Assembly: GCF_024586455.1 (NCBI RefSeq)
Contig: NC_065923.1
Location: 50,600,264 to 50,664,263 of the forward strand
DNA length: 64,000 nucleotides
Reading direction: 5' to 3'
Source of the DNA: Bactrocera neohumeralis
Taxonomy: Eukaryota; Arthropoda; Insecta; Diptera; Tephritidae
The number at the start of each line of letters is the position of its first letter. The first letter of the stretch is position 1. Below, piece after piece: positions 13,001 through 23,460 of this stretch. The position numbers and the translations under genes were made by a program. The notes beneath the pieces were generated by a model. That model was not told the DNA's origin, did no database searches, and worked only from the letters and a program-made list of their open reading frames with translations.

Positions 13001-16000
13001 AACGGACATTAAATTACGTGGTATATAATAGAAAATAATTTATACCAAATTTCGTAAATATATCTTGTGAAATGCAAAAGTTTTCCATACCAGCATTTGA
13101 TTCCGATCATTCAGTTTGTATGGCAGCTATATGCTATAGTAAGCCGATCTGAACAATTTCTTCAGATATTACATTATTTTTACAAACAATAACTCATACC
13201 AAATTTCGTGAAGATACGCTGTCAAATGTGAAAGTTCTCCATACAAGAAATTGATTCCGATCGTTGTTGTTGTTGTTTTAACGGATCGTTCCGATCGTTC
13301 AGTTTGTATGGTAGCAATATGCTATAGTTAACCGATCTGACCAATTTCTTCGGATATTACATTGTTGCCTTAAAAAATAATCTATACCAAATGTGAAAGT
13401 TTTCCATACAAGAACTTGATTCCGATCGTTCAGTTCATATGGCGGCTAAATGTTATAGTGGTCCGATATCGGCCGTTCCGACAAATGAGCAGCTTCTTGA
13501 AGAGAAAATAACGTTTGCAAAATTTCAAAAGGATATCTTAAAAACTGAGGGACTAGTTCGTATATATACAGACAGACAGACGGACATGGCTAAATCGACT
13601 CAGCTCAACACACTGATCATTTATATATATACTTTATAGGGTCTCCGACGCTTCCTTCTGGGTGTTACAAACTTCGTGACAAACTTAATATACCCTGTTC
13701 AGGGTATAAAAAAAGTAAACTTTATTGGCGTAAATCATTAGAATGGGGGTATTTTAGATTACGACCTAGACCAATTTTATACATATTTAACACAAAACCA
13801 GATTATGCTTGAGAAGTTATGTCGATTAGTTTTTTTTTTTCAAATGCCAGAAAGAGGGTTTGATCGAACTTCATCTATTTTCTTACCATTTAGCTGCTTT
13901 ACAAACTGACCAATCACAATTCATGTAAGGCAACTTTTGTATTTGGGTATTATAGCTTTGAAGCAACCGAAATTTTATTTTTGTAGCTTAATTTTAATAT
14001 ATTTCTCCACCTTTGATTTTGCAAATTGGGAGAATATAAAATGTTCAGTTACGTCCGAATTTAATCCTTACTTAGTTATTAACAAACATTTTTTTTTCAC
14101 AGTGTAAACATTTTAGTAATTTAAGAATTCATCGGCAAATAAGATTTTTGTAATACCAAGACAATATTTTAAGGTACATACCTTTGTTTTATCATGGCAC
14201 AATCCGACTCATGAGGGAAACCTACAGGTGATTGACAGACAAAACAGCAAGTTAAAGACGAAAAGGCATCATAACTCGCGGCGCAGAATTGATGTTGTAT
14301 ATTTATCATAGCCTGTGCATTCTCCATAATTATTAGCTCATTGTGATCTCTCAAGCGCTTTTGTTCTATTTCGCAAATCGAGGATGGGTCAAGAGTTGAT
14401 AATACAACAAACTCTTGTAAAAGTGCCATGATATGCGATTTGACAGTACTTGTAGCCACTGCGGTTGCTCTATAAGAAATGTAGAAGGCTTAATATATTT
14501 TAACTGTGAGTGAAAGCAAAAATGAAAACGATTTAGTTCAGTCATGTTTGTATGTTTTAGGATTAATGTCTAATTGAGCATATTTAAATTAGTTGACGCG
14601 TGTACTGCTAAACCTAAATTCTGTTTCTTTATTTCAAATGTTATCTTATAACAGGGATTTTCTAAAAGCAATTGCAATAACTTCTTCAAGAACTTAAGAT
14701 AGAAAGATAATATTAATTACACTTTCGCAATATACTGTCATAATATAGTAGATTTGTTCATTAATGCAGGAGCTATCTTGATGAAATTTGGTATACGGAT
14801 TCTCCTGGTTGGTGTAATACCAAGTGCAGAGTTCAAATAACTCAAGTTTACAGATATTTTTCGACTGTGCTGTTAGATGCTGTTTCTTGCCAATTTTGTG
14901 TTGCTAAAACCAAAAATGATAAGTATATTAACACTAGGGTTAAGCTGATGGAAAATGTACGTGATGTAAAATTTTTTAACTCAACATCGTAATCAGGACA
15001 CCTACACCTCAAATAGACCACAGACCAAGGCAAAAAATCAAGCTAAAAAACTTCATAAAGGGATCATTGTAGAGGGGGAGATCTGTGGGTTAAAAAGGGG
15101 TTTAAAAGCGTTCATGGCAAACCACCAAAGTTATAACAAGTAAAGTTAGGGGTAGCATATTTTTCTAACATTTCTACGTTTTTAAAATGGGTAATATCGG
15201 ATAATAACCACATTCATGCTACTAAAAGGACGACATCAGTCTAAACAAAAAAAAAAAACTATTTTACTCTGAAGCGACATGCTGCGGGAGTGTATAAATG
15301 TTACTAAAGAATTTCATATTCCATAGATTTGTAGTTGTTACCTTATTACCTTATACTATATGTCACATACTAGGTGCACCTAGGCTTAGTCGTCAGACCA
15401 CCACCCTGCCTATTTACCAATGCCATTCCTATATATATCCTGTCGATAAAAATGAGATCCTAATCGCCTCTAGAAATATTAGAGAACACAGCGGGAGTCT
15501 TCGATCAAGATTCGAATGACTCACAACAGTCCGAAAACTCCATAATTTTTTCAATAAATTCTCTAAAAACTATAGTAAATTGCAGATATCCCTCCACGAG
15601 TACACTCAAGGGACTTCAGTGAAATGCTTCCACAAGCAGTCGCCTGAACTGAGGTGATAGCTTTGTTATCATTGTGCTATCATATCCGAGTACGATGTTG
15701 GTAGTTTCCAGCAAAGACATGGACTAAACTGGGAAACATTGCATTTCTTCAGGAAAATAATTCATAATTTTGCCCAGGATCTGAATCGAGCGACTACTTA
15801 TATCTACAGCCTGTCCAGTAAAGATAACTTAGTCGCGAATCGACAGTACCAGCGAATGAACTTACTTCAGCACAAATCGCAGACGAGGAACTTGAGCAAT
15901 ATATATAGAGAGAGAACAAGTAGTTTCGGCAGAATCCTGCCGAGTTGACAGTCCTTGGCTATTCCGGTTACGTAGACCCGATTGTAGTGGGAACAGTGAA

Positions 16001-19000
16001 ATTTTAAGTATTTTATATTGGTTAGTAAACGATCACAAATTATATATGTAATTATTATTAAAAGATGCGAAATGGAAAAAGGAAAATGCCGTTGTCTGTT
16101 TTATAGCATTGAACTGCATTAATCCGGATTAATTCAGGAGTTAGTGAAGTTAACTCCATTGCTAACTCCCATTTAATCCTCAAAATTTTAGAGAGTTAGT
16201 TGCATTTTCGTTGGCAGCATTGTTAAAAATCGCTAGTTTTAATCTATTGTAAATGAAAAACAAGCAACACCGACAGCTGTTTTTCAAATTTTCAATAATA
16301 AAACAAGAAGTTTTATGTTATAATGCAGTTTTAAAAATAACGTGTTGATATGTTTTTGTAATAAAAAATGGTTTTGTAAAAATTGGTCGGCTAACAATCG
16401 CAATGTTTATCTTCTATCCATTTTCATTGAAAATATTATAAAAATGGCAATCACTGTTTACGAGAGTTTCAAACTCGCATAGCTGCCGTCTGTCACCTAC
16501 AAATTTGGATCTGATTAAGTGCACAGTTACAGATTAAAGCTGCCGTCTGTCAAGGCTATTATGCTGCTTTCTTCCTCCACTTAAATCAAATCTGCTATTT
16601 GTATTAATCGATTTATTCCTTTTGGAATAATATTTAAAATTTATAAAATCCTGAAATTGGGCTGCAATACTGATATCTTAACAAAAATATAGATTCCATA
16701 ACAATGTTATATATTTTAAGTCATGCTTTTTTGAACTTCTTCCTGCGAAAGGTTTACTGGAATTTATTTGCTGTACACAATTTTTCTTACCATTTACCAA
16801 ACAAAAAAACTGTAATACCCTTTATCGGATTACGTGCCTGTGTGTTCAAAATTGATATAAAAATGACCTTAAGTGTCCATTGCTGAAGGCAATAAGGCTT
16901 TTATTTTCTGACTCACCTGGCTAAATCATTCCAGTAGTGCGTTAAATAGGAGGATGGGTGATTGTGAAAAAAGTTTTTCTCGGCATAACCCTTTGGAGCT
17001 TTTTCTCCAAATAAACCGCACTGTTCCAGTACCTAAAAAATTATAATGGGAAAAATTAACTAATAATACACGTATTACATATATCAATAAATGTAAAATT
17101 TCCTTATCTAACAATCAATTGTTAACAAATGTGAGGGGATCGTATAGCATACAAAATTTTTATTAAGAATACTTTGAAATGTTCAACATTTTAGCAATCT
17201 AATATTTTGAAGTTAATGAGTATTTTAATCGATTTTGATCGTTCAGTTTGTGTGGCAGTCACATATGTATATCATATAGTAATCTGATCTGTGATATTAT
17301 AGCGATGCCTGTGACAATAATCCATGCTAAATTTCGTGAATATACTTTGTTACATGAAAACATTTTTCGTACAAAAACTTAATATTGATTTTATATGTTA
17401 GCTAGATATATACACTGGCGAGTATTAATGGATGAATGTTTGAAACTTTTACACTCATCTGTTCATAACATCCGTCTTATGTATTATTTATTATACTAAG
17501 AGAAAATAGGAACAATAATAAATGAAATGCAAACATTCTATTGCTTTAGTTTTGTACAGTACAAAAAATAATTTTTGGGATGTAAATAACTCTTGGGTGA
17601 ACAAAACTGTTATACTCTGTCTTGATGAATCCCGTTGTTGCATCAAGCTGGGTAATTTTTTTAAAGGGCGACAAAAGAACCCCACCACAGGAAGTAGTTC
17701 GACGAAAAAAAAATGAAACCCCCCCGTTGCATATTGCCCTACAGGATATCACCCGACCACAGGTACGCTACTTCGAGGTGAAAACCGATTGGGGTACTAG
17801 GCGACTTTAACTGCCTGTCAGAGGATCGTAGGAAAACAGATAGACGATTCAACATCCTGCACAATGAAGAAGCCCCACCAGAATCTCGCCCTAATTTTTC
17901 AGTCGAAGCAGCTATTTTAGCTAATGAGCGCAAAATCTTACGCTATGCCGATCCCTGCTACCTCCGAATAAGGGATCTCAATTAGGAGATTCGGCAAATG
18001 GTAAATCACCACAAGCCTGAGCGGTCGCCAATCATCCTATTTCGAGGAAAAAATTGAAAATTGAGAAGAATTACACAAGGGGTTAGGAAGGGTTGTGTCC
18101 TATCCCCGCTTTTGTTTAACTTCTATATCTCGAAATTCCCACCATAGGGAGTTTTCATAACGTATAACCCTGATAATTGCACGATACCGACGTCGAGCAA
18201 TGGAATCGATGGTATGTGTTCAAACGTATCTCTTCGACCTTTCCCGCTTCTTCTCTGCACGAAACTTAAGACTATGCCCCCCTAAATCCACAGCGACCAT
18301 ATTTACAAACTGGACGAAGGAGTGCAGACTTAACTTTAATATTGCGATAACGTCAAGATGTCATTCTCTATGCTCTTTTACTCCTCATACTACCGCGATT
18401 ATCGCCAAAGTACAGAGCCGCAACAAAGAAACTCTGGATGTCTCCTAAGTTAAAAAGCATAATAAACTCCGCTGGAATGTTTTCACAGAAATCAAATCTG
18501 CAGTCACCTGCTTAGAGCGGAACCGCCTCCTAGGAACATCAAGAGGTCATTCCTCAATTACGTCCACGATATTAGACAATACGGCGACCAGACTTCGGAC
18601 GCAACTAACTTTCGACAAGCACTGACCTCCATTGACAGTGGAGCCATCAACACCGGTAAACGTGTTCCAATGAATGGCGTACCCGGTGTGAAATCACCAC
18701 CCATTGCAAACGAAGAGCTCGAGTTGCCACGAGAAACGAGAGTGACCCTTGCGCAGTTTCGTTCTGGACACCGTAGCGGTTTAAACTCCAACTACCCAGA
18801 ATAGATCCCGACATATTCAATATATGTCCAGCGTGTAATGAGTCTCCGCGTGACACTAGTCACCTCTTTGCATGCCCTGTTGAAATAGCATGTTACCGTT
18901 GGATGACATCAACTTATCTGATCCTTACCATCCTAACGGGGATTAGGTACCCGTTACAGAAGATAGTTCGACACGAAAGAACTATGAACATGGCAGTATT

Positions 19001-19647
19001 GGATCGACCATCGATTAATAGTGTTATGGAGGGTATAACCTTTCTTTAGATATTTGTTGTATTTGCAGTTTCAACTTTTTCATTTTATTTATTTTGGTCC
19101 GTAACACATATTATTTGTTTGCAATTGAATGCAAAATTCAAGAAAGCTTTAGCTACAATTTAACGCAATGTTAAAACTATTGAATATGTTAGTTGATGTA
19201 ATGGTGAATAATATATATAAGCGAAAACCCCTTAAAAAATTGAGAAATTACACGAAATATTTTTTTAATTTTAGGACTTTGAACTCGAGTATCTCCAAAA
19301 TTAAAAGTCTTACGGCTATATCCTTTATCCGCTAATCGGGGGATGCTATACTAAAGTTTTCCCCTTTTTAAACCCGAATTCAGCGAAGCAATTCCAAAAT
19401 GTATCAATTATATAAATGTATAATTTTGCATTACCGTCAGTGTACTTCCTAGTTTACTCCCAGCAGTACATAAACTATTCAAAGCACTGAGATAACTTAT
19501 CCAGGCCAAGGAGCACTCGTTAAGTGCGGTTTTCGTTGATATTGAAGCACTACTAATAGACAGCGAAGATCCAGTACTACTTATAGAATCTCTCGGTGCT
19601 GTCGAACCCACTGGGCAACTAGCAACACAATCAATTTCACTTTCCAT
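6858..19647 (-). CDS. Unidentified 426-residue Ser-rich helical protein (six coding exons)
   Basis: Coding exons on the minus strand are 19647-19435, 17032-16917, 14469-14182, 8258-8113, 7440-7066 and 7000-6858. Every junction has GT donor and AG acceptor sites, and phases agree (0, 2, 2, 1, 1), giving 427 codons with a TAA stop. Residues 1-45 are Ser-rich. Residues about 46-205 are predicted helical, with SYLSALNSLCTAGSKLGS, YLTHYWNDLARATAV and TVKSHIMALLQEFVVLS, resembling a coiled or BAR-like bundle. This is followed by a Cys-rich patch (LTCCFVCQSPVGFPHESDC) and a Pro/Ser-rich tail with RRWSEAAAG and RRWSMPWEA. The C-terminus carries DGLTEAIQLLSC. No signal peptide or membrane segment is seen, so a cytosolic or nuclear site is likely. 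I do not recognise the family. The gene model is strong and the function unknown. Its four long introns carry transposon relics. Confidence 0.85.
7066..7440 (-). CDS. Exon 5 of the 426-residue gene
   Basis: Acceptor TTTATAG before 7440 and donor CTG|GTGCGT after 7066. It encodes the Pro-rich region with LPNPGHLLAMKSP and the paired RRWS motifs. The 65-bp intron that follows is typical of flies. Confidence 0.85.
8113..8258 (-). CDS. Exon 4 of the 426-residue gene
   Basis: Acceptor TTAGCAG before 8258 and donor CAA|GTAAGT after 8113. It reads LNTDARSQTPSPNFGG and continues to QQLDQST. The phase joins AG from exon 3 and AT from exon 5 exactly. It is too short to be obvious as an isolated frame. 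Confidence 0.8.
8392..8480 (+). repeat. CA-rich low-complexity tract
   Basis: The plus strand is almost free of G and rich in CAC, ACAC and AACAC for about 90 bp. The frame through it encodes a Thr/His string of no apparent meaning. Confidence 0.6.
9408..9910 (+). pseudogene. Mariner-family transposase relic
   Basis: The frame reads DIVTGDELWIYAYEKS (mariner signature around the first catalytic Asp), then WSRTKHFQANCCFFFGKT, HVATIPLEQRRAPQ and, further on, TRFTLHQDDVSSHT, which corresponds to the HxDNAxxHT motif with substitutions. Stops and frameshifts interrupt it and no terminal repeats were identified. A related fragment lies inverted at 40.5 kb. Confidence 0.7.
10570..10870 (+). pseudogene. 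LINE fragment, endonuclease-RT linker
   Basis: One frame from about 10630 reads KEKRKRNSWKSFCNDIETT and then YLLMDTPFPGLSEN. This order matches the linker between endonuclease and reverse transcriptase in R1/LOA-type LINEs, where a Trp-x-x-Phe-Cys stretch precedes an LLxTHFPG motif. No palm domain follows. Confidence 0.5.
11753..12470 (-). pseudogene. Mariner (SETMAR/Hsmar1-like) transposase relic A
   Basis: Read on the minus strand: NSDPTF-like FDPTFMETII, TWVYEFDIQTSQQTWKW, RSKIKVLLIVFF and, at the C-terminus, CFEDWKNRWHKYIISGGDYF ending near 11755. These are hallmark motifs of SETMAR-type mariners. The first catalytic Asp region (normally TGDETWVY) reads TANVTWVY and the frame has many stops, so it is dead. 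Related relics are at 29.8 and 33.6 kb. Confidence 0.75.
12824..12924 (-). repeat. 3'-end fragment of the RTE-like LINE
   Basis: Matches the 3' terminal region of copy 1 near 825-970, including TTAACAATAGCGCGCCAGT and CCTTCTCCACCTGAT. It is a heavily 5'-truncated insertion, as LINEs commonly leave. Confidence 0.65.
13020..13715 (+). repeat. Dispersed repeat with ~155-170 bp subunits and (GACA) core
   Basis: Three degenerate subunits (near 13041, 13198 and 13384) each contain ACCAAAT(TTCG), TTCCATAC, GATTCCGATC and TATGCTATAGT. They are followed by GAGCAGCTTCTTGAAGAG, a short GACAGACAGACGGACA tract, GGGTCTCCGACGCTTCC and a terminal ATACCCTGTTCAGGGTAT palindrome at about 13692-13709. An inverted copy is at 50.38-50.88 kb and fragments are at 5.64 and 17.2 kb. 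No transposase is associated, and the family is not named here. Confidence 0.75.
14182..14469 (-). CDS. Exon 3 of the 426-residue gene
   Basis: Acceptor TTATAG before 14469 and donor AAAG|GTATGT after 14182. It encodes the helical centre (ATSTVKSHIMALLQEF, EIEQKRLRDHNELIIMEN) and the Cys-rich patch. The phase from exon 2 (AG|A) is exact. Confidence 0.85.
14470..16916. other. Intron 2 of the 426-residue gene, unassigned repeat-like DNA
   Basis: About 15060-15230 shares wording (GGGTAATATCGGATAATAACC) with a common fly dispersed repeat. About 15240-16010 looks transposon-derived, but I could not assign it. No host exon was found here. Confidence 0.4.
16917..17032 (-). CDS. Exon 2 of the 426-residue gene
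   Basis: Acceptor TTTTTTAG before 17032 and donor CCAG|GTGAGT after 16917. It reads VLEQCGLFGEKAPKGYAEK, then NHPSSYLTHYWNDLA. Its 116-bp length restores the phase between exons 1 and 3, which do not join directly. Confidence 0.85.
17225..17390 (+). repeat. Fragment of the dispersed repeat seen at 13 kb
   Basis: Contains GATCGTTCAGTTTGTGTGGC, a degenerate TATCATATAGTAATCTGATC and AAATTTCGTGAATATACTTT, in the same order as the 13.0-13.7 kb repeat. Confidence 0.5.
17740..18990 (+). mobile_element. Jockey-type retrotransposon copy with internal deletions
   Basis: The frame order is: endonuclease-RT linker (ESRPNFSVEAAILANERK, CYLRIRDLN near 17870-17980); after a deletion and frameshift, RT (GVRKGCVLSPLLFNFYIS near 18085); DLSRFFSARNLRLCPPKS near 18240; SFTPHTTAIIAKVQSRNK; and C-terminal NFRQALTSIDSGAIN, ELELPRETRVTLAQFRSGHR near 18715. 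It is the same family type as the 4.4-5.5 kb copy. The YADD segment is missing between 18150 and 18200 and stops are frequent. It lies in intron 1 of the 426-residue gene, in antisense orientation to it. Confidence 0.8.
19435..19647 (-). CDS. Exon 1 (start) of the 426-residue gene
   Basis: The ATG at 19647-19645 follows an A-rich context (GAAAAATGG). The frame reads MESEIDCVASCPVGSTAPR and ends at donor GACG|GTAATG. An upstream in-frame Met exists, but the region between is unlike coding sequence. Confidence 0.8.
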
Positions 19648-19929
19648 TTTTCGAAAATAATATTTTACTATTCTAAAAATCAAAGTTTTTTACACAAACA
19701 GATAATAGTAAACAACACCGATAACTGTGGAAGTCGATAAAATATTACCAATGTAATTGAAATCAATATTGCGCAAACAGAGGGAATATTGCTTATTCGA
19801 CAATAGTTGTCTTAATAATTATCTTGACAACTTATACAGAAATAAACTGTAGGCGGATAAAAGTTAGCCAACATTAAACGAAAATAGAAGTAATATATTT
19901 ATTTTTTATCCAAATTCGGGAAAAATATA

Positions 19930-21297
19930 GGGTTGGGTTTAGTATCGCGCCGGTTAATTTTGGCTCACTGTACCTAAACGAGACAACCAAATTAAAAATT
20001 TTAAACACGAATGTATGCTTAAATTATCAAACTTTATTTTAAAACATATTTTATAAAAATCGGTTCACAAATTTTTGCACAAATTCACTTTAAAAATGCT
20101 ATTTTTTGCAAATTTCTCAATATATGCTAGTGTATTTTCACCTGTTGTGCATTGTACCAAACCAATTATGGATACATTTTCACGCACATATATTACTTAT
20201 GAATTATAAAAACCACTAGTAATGTTTTTAATTACTTTTGATTGTTAATTTCTTTGTAAATCTTTAAATAAAATACACCTTTTTCTACATTGAGTTCAAT
20301 AATGCGAAAAACCAAAATGACTGCCTAATTTCAACTGTCAAATTACCGAGAAAGCACGAACAAAAGGGAATAAATTAAGCCCAGTTAGCAATAAATGTAT
20401 GAAGTGAACGCGAAAAGGTGTTCAATGCTAAAATACTGTGGATGGCGTAGCCGGTGTTGGACCCGCCAGGGTTATTTTTTTAAAGCGAGGCCGAAGGCCG
20501 CCAACGCAAAAAGTAGTTCTATGAGAAAAAAATTCTGAAACACCCGGGTGTTGGACCGACCAAGGTTATTTTTTTTTGAAGCGCGGCCAAAGGCCGCCAA
20601 CGCGAAAAGGTGTTCTATGCGAAAAGAATCTGATACACCCGGGTGTTGGACCGACCAGGGTTATTTTTTTTTTAAGCGCGGCCGAAGGCCTCCAACGCAA
20701 AAAGAAGTTCTATGCGAAAAAAATCTGATACACCCCGGTGTTGGACCGACCAGGGTTATTTTTTTTGAAGCGCGGCCGAAGGCCGCCAACGCAAAAAGGA
20801 GTTCTATGCGAAAAAAATCTGATACACCCCGGTGTTGGACCGACCAGGGTTATTTTTTTTTGAAGCGCGGCCGAAGGCCGCCCACGCAAAAAGGAGTTCT
20901 ATGCGAAAAAAATCTGATACACCCGGGTTTTGGACCGACCAGGGTTATTTTTTTTGAAGCATTAATAGATAATTTGTACCATTAATAGATGCAATTAAAT
21001 ATGTATATACATTGCACTGAAACATTTTGGTTTTCTTTATTTTGAATTATTGTCCATACAAAAATGTTGACTGGGTTGCATTGGTTTCAGTTTGTATGGA
21101 AAAATGAGCAAAAGCACCGATTTTTGGTCATTTTCAAAGGGCTCCCTACAGGTCTATAGTGGCTCTAGGGTGTCGAGGGGAGGTTTATTAAAAAGTTCGA
21201 ACCTTCCTCTTTCCGATAAGGGGGCGTGAGGGGGGGTAGCCCCCCCCTGTTTTTCTCCATAAACGATACTAAACCGGCGCGATACTAAACATTTCCC
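19930..21297. mobile_element. Non-autonomous inverted-repeat element with internal 95-bp array
   Basis: A perfect 19-bp inverted repeat GTTTAGTATCGCGCCGGTT lies at 19937-19955 and, inverted, at 21272-21290. Seven bases outside each there is AAAATATA (19922-19929 and 21298-21305), a candidate 8-bp target-site duplication, so the element would run 19930-21297 with ends starting GGG. At the right end GATACTAAAC is repeated twice. No transposase is encoded. The interior holds a 95-bp tandem array and a G-rich segment near 21220. An 8-bp duplication with GG ends would suit a Merlin-like or other DNA transposon, but superfamily is inference. AT-rich flanks make the duplication only suggestive. Confidence 0.7.
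20446..20958 (+). repeat. Tandem array of a 94-95 bp unit, about 5.4 copies
   Basis: The string GGTGTTGGACC(GAC/CGC)C starts successive units spaced 94-95 bp apart (unit starts near 20446, 20541, 20636, 20731, 20825 and 20920). Each unit holds AGGGTTA, a T8-9 run, GCGGCCGAAGGCCGCCAACG, a GAAAA run, GTTCTATG and CTGATACACCC. Neighbouring units differ by a few bases. The array lies inside the inverted-repeat element. Confidence 0.9.
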
Positions 21298-21429
21298 AAA
21301 ATATAAGTATTTCGCAGCTTTTACTACTCTTCGGTGTGATTATATTACTCGCTCTGTCTCTTTGCTTCAGCGCAAATGCTACCTATATATTGTTGCGCTA
21401 TATTACCAAATATTTACATATTATATGAA

Positions 21430-23460
21430 TTTCATTGATAAACCTCGCAGATTGAAGAAGGATAAGTCCTTCCCGATTCTGACAGAGCTTTTGGTATTGC
21501 TCAAAGTCAGTTTACACACCCGTATTAGTTTTGCGGAATACCAAATTCAGACATAGCAGCATAAAGGCAGCTCCTTTTCATACTGTCAAAAGCAACTTTA
21601 AAATTGACGAGGAAGAGGTGTGTGTCGATTATCTTTTCACGGGTCTTTTCCAAGATTTGGCGTATGGTGAATATCTGGTCAGTTGTTGATTTTCCTGGTC
21701 TAAAGTGATACTGATAAGGTCCAATTAGTTTGTTGATGGTGGGCCTCAATCTTTCACACAGTACGCTCGATAAAACCTTGTATGCGATGTTGAGAGGGCT
21801 TATTTCATGGTAGTTGGCACAGAATGTGAGGTCTCCCTTTTGGTGAATTGGAACCATATTCTACAAAGAAGCTGATGCATGGTACTTATCAGTTCTTCGC
21901 CGCCGTATTTGAATAGCTCGGCTATTCAGCGGTCCCGCCGCTTTGTTGTTTTTCAGATGCGTAATTTCTATTCGAACTTCTTCATGGTCGTGCAATGGAA
22001 CATCTGCTCCACCGTCATCGATTGCAGAATCGGGTTCATAATTTTATTATGCTTTGAGCATTGGTTACCAGATAACGTCCTTGGGTTCTACAAGAGTATG
22101 CTCCGGTCTGGAAATCTTCCGTTAATCGCCGCATCTTTTCGTAGAACTTTCCAGCATTATACCTGTCGACCAGCTTGTCAAACTCTTCATACTCACGCAT
22201 TTCTCTTTCTTTCTTTTTCTGTCTGCAAATGCGTCTCGCTTCCCTCTTCAACTCTCGGTATCTATCCCATCCCATACGTCTTGTGGTCGGTCGTAACGTT
22301 ACGAGGTAGGCAGTCTATTTTCTCTCCGCTGCGACTCGGTACTCATAGTACCTGTGTTCTTTTGTATTATCCGAAAACCAATGGTTTCGGTTGCAGCTGT
22401 ACGTAAGGAGCTTGAAATTCCGTCCCACAATTCTCTTACACCGAGTTGCTGACGAGTGCTCTCAGAGAGCAGGAGTGCAAGTCGAGTAGAAAATCGTTAG
22501 ACTGTCTGTTGTGATTGCAGCTTCTGGATGTCGAACCTTCTTTGTATGGTGGACATGTGCTTTTTGCTGCACAGAGGCGAGTGCATATCTTGGCTAAAAC
22601 AAGATAGTGGTCCGAGTCGATGTTAGGACCTCGGAGCGTACTCACGCCTAAAACACTGGAGACGTGTCTTCTGTCTATCACAACATGATCGATCTGGTTG
22701 GTGGATTTTCGATCCGGAGACAGAAAGGAAGCTTGGTGAAATTTCCAAAGTTGGAATCTAGTACTACAGGTAACCATATTTCGAGCTCCAGCGAAGTCGA
22801 TCAGTTTCGACCCATTTGGGAATGTTTCATCATGAAGGCTGAACTTTCCGACCATTGTGCCAAAGATACATTCTTTGTCCACCCTGCCCATATGCGCATA
22901 TAGAAGGTATCATTGTTCACATCGTCCTTCTCTTTCGTCGGGGCGTGGGCAGAAAGTGAATGCCAGGACACGGCGACGGAATCTCTCTTCCACCACAACT
23001 CCCACACCGAATTAGCGCTCTTTTATATGGGAACTGTAGTAAATGCCACAACGACCTACTCGTCTCAGTATTTGTTTGTCCATCGCATTTTTTAGACGGT
23101 GGTGATGTTAGCCTTTATTTTTAGGACATCAACCAGCTGGGCAGCGGCAACTTACCTGTTAAGGGACCAGACATTCCAGGTGCATGTCCTTAAATCGTAT
23201 TCCTTAATACGTTTGCAAAGGTCGTCATTAAAAGTTGGGTCTCTTATCCGAGGCTTTGATTTTTTTGTCATTGGGGCGTTTTTTACGTGGCGTGTCCCAA
23301 ACCCAGTGCACATCCCTAGGGATGATTCGCTTTCTCCCTATAGCTCACCCTCTAACGGATGTTCTTTGGCTAGACGGAGGATACTTTGTCTAAGTCCAGA
23401 AGTCGTGAGCTGCTTGAGCCACTCCCAAGTGTATGGCGCTCAGAGAACTTTCATTACTTG
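21430..23460 (-). mobile_element. RTE-like non-LTR retrotransposon, copy 2 (endonuclease to RT)
   Basis: On the minus strand the order runs from high to low coordinate. Near 23190 is the endonuclease start RIKEYDLRTCTWNVWSLNR. Near 23010-22910 are SANSVWELWWKRDS and HAPTKEKDDV. At 22891-22436 are FSLHDETFPNGSKLIDFAG, NQIDHVVIDRRHVSS and GPNIDSDHYLV. A linker KREARRICRQKKKEREMREY follows at 22275-22036. The RT start is at 21857-21525 (LNIAYKVLSSVLCERLRP, FRPGKSTTDQIFT, NFKVAFDSMKRS). The copy ends after GKDLS, so the catalytic YADD part is lost. Multiple stops and frameshifts make it inactive. It is the only copy here that retains the endonuclease. Confidence 0.85.

Larger units (their letters stand above)
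8259..14181. other. Large intron 3 of the 426-residue gene, filled with repeats
   Basis: This 5.9-kb intron holds a CA-rich low-complexity tract (about 8392-8480), two mariner relics, a LINE linker fragment, an RTE 3' fragment and a 0.7-kb dispersed repeat, listed separately. Nothing coding for the host was seen in it. Confidence 0.7.

Noticed and set aside
14848..15033. Minus-strand 61-codon frame as a host exon
   Set aside because: No splice sites with fitting phase; the true exon bridging this gene's parts is at 16917-17032.
20548..20985. 145-codon open frame as a protein gene
   Set aside because: It runs through a 95-bp tandem array and switches unit frame at every copy, so it cannot encode a repeated protein motif; treated as a repeat.
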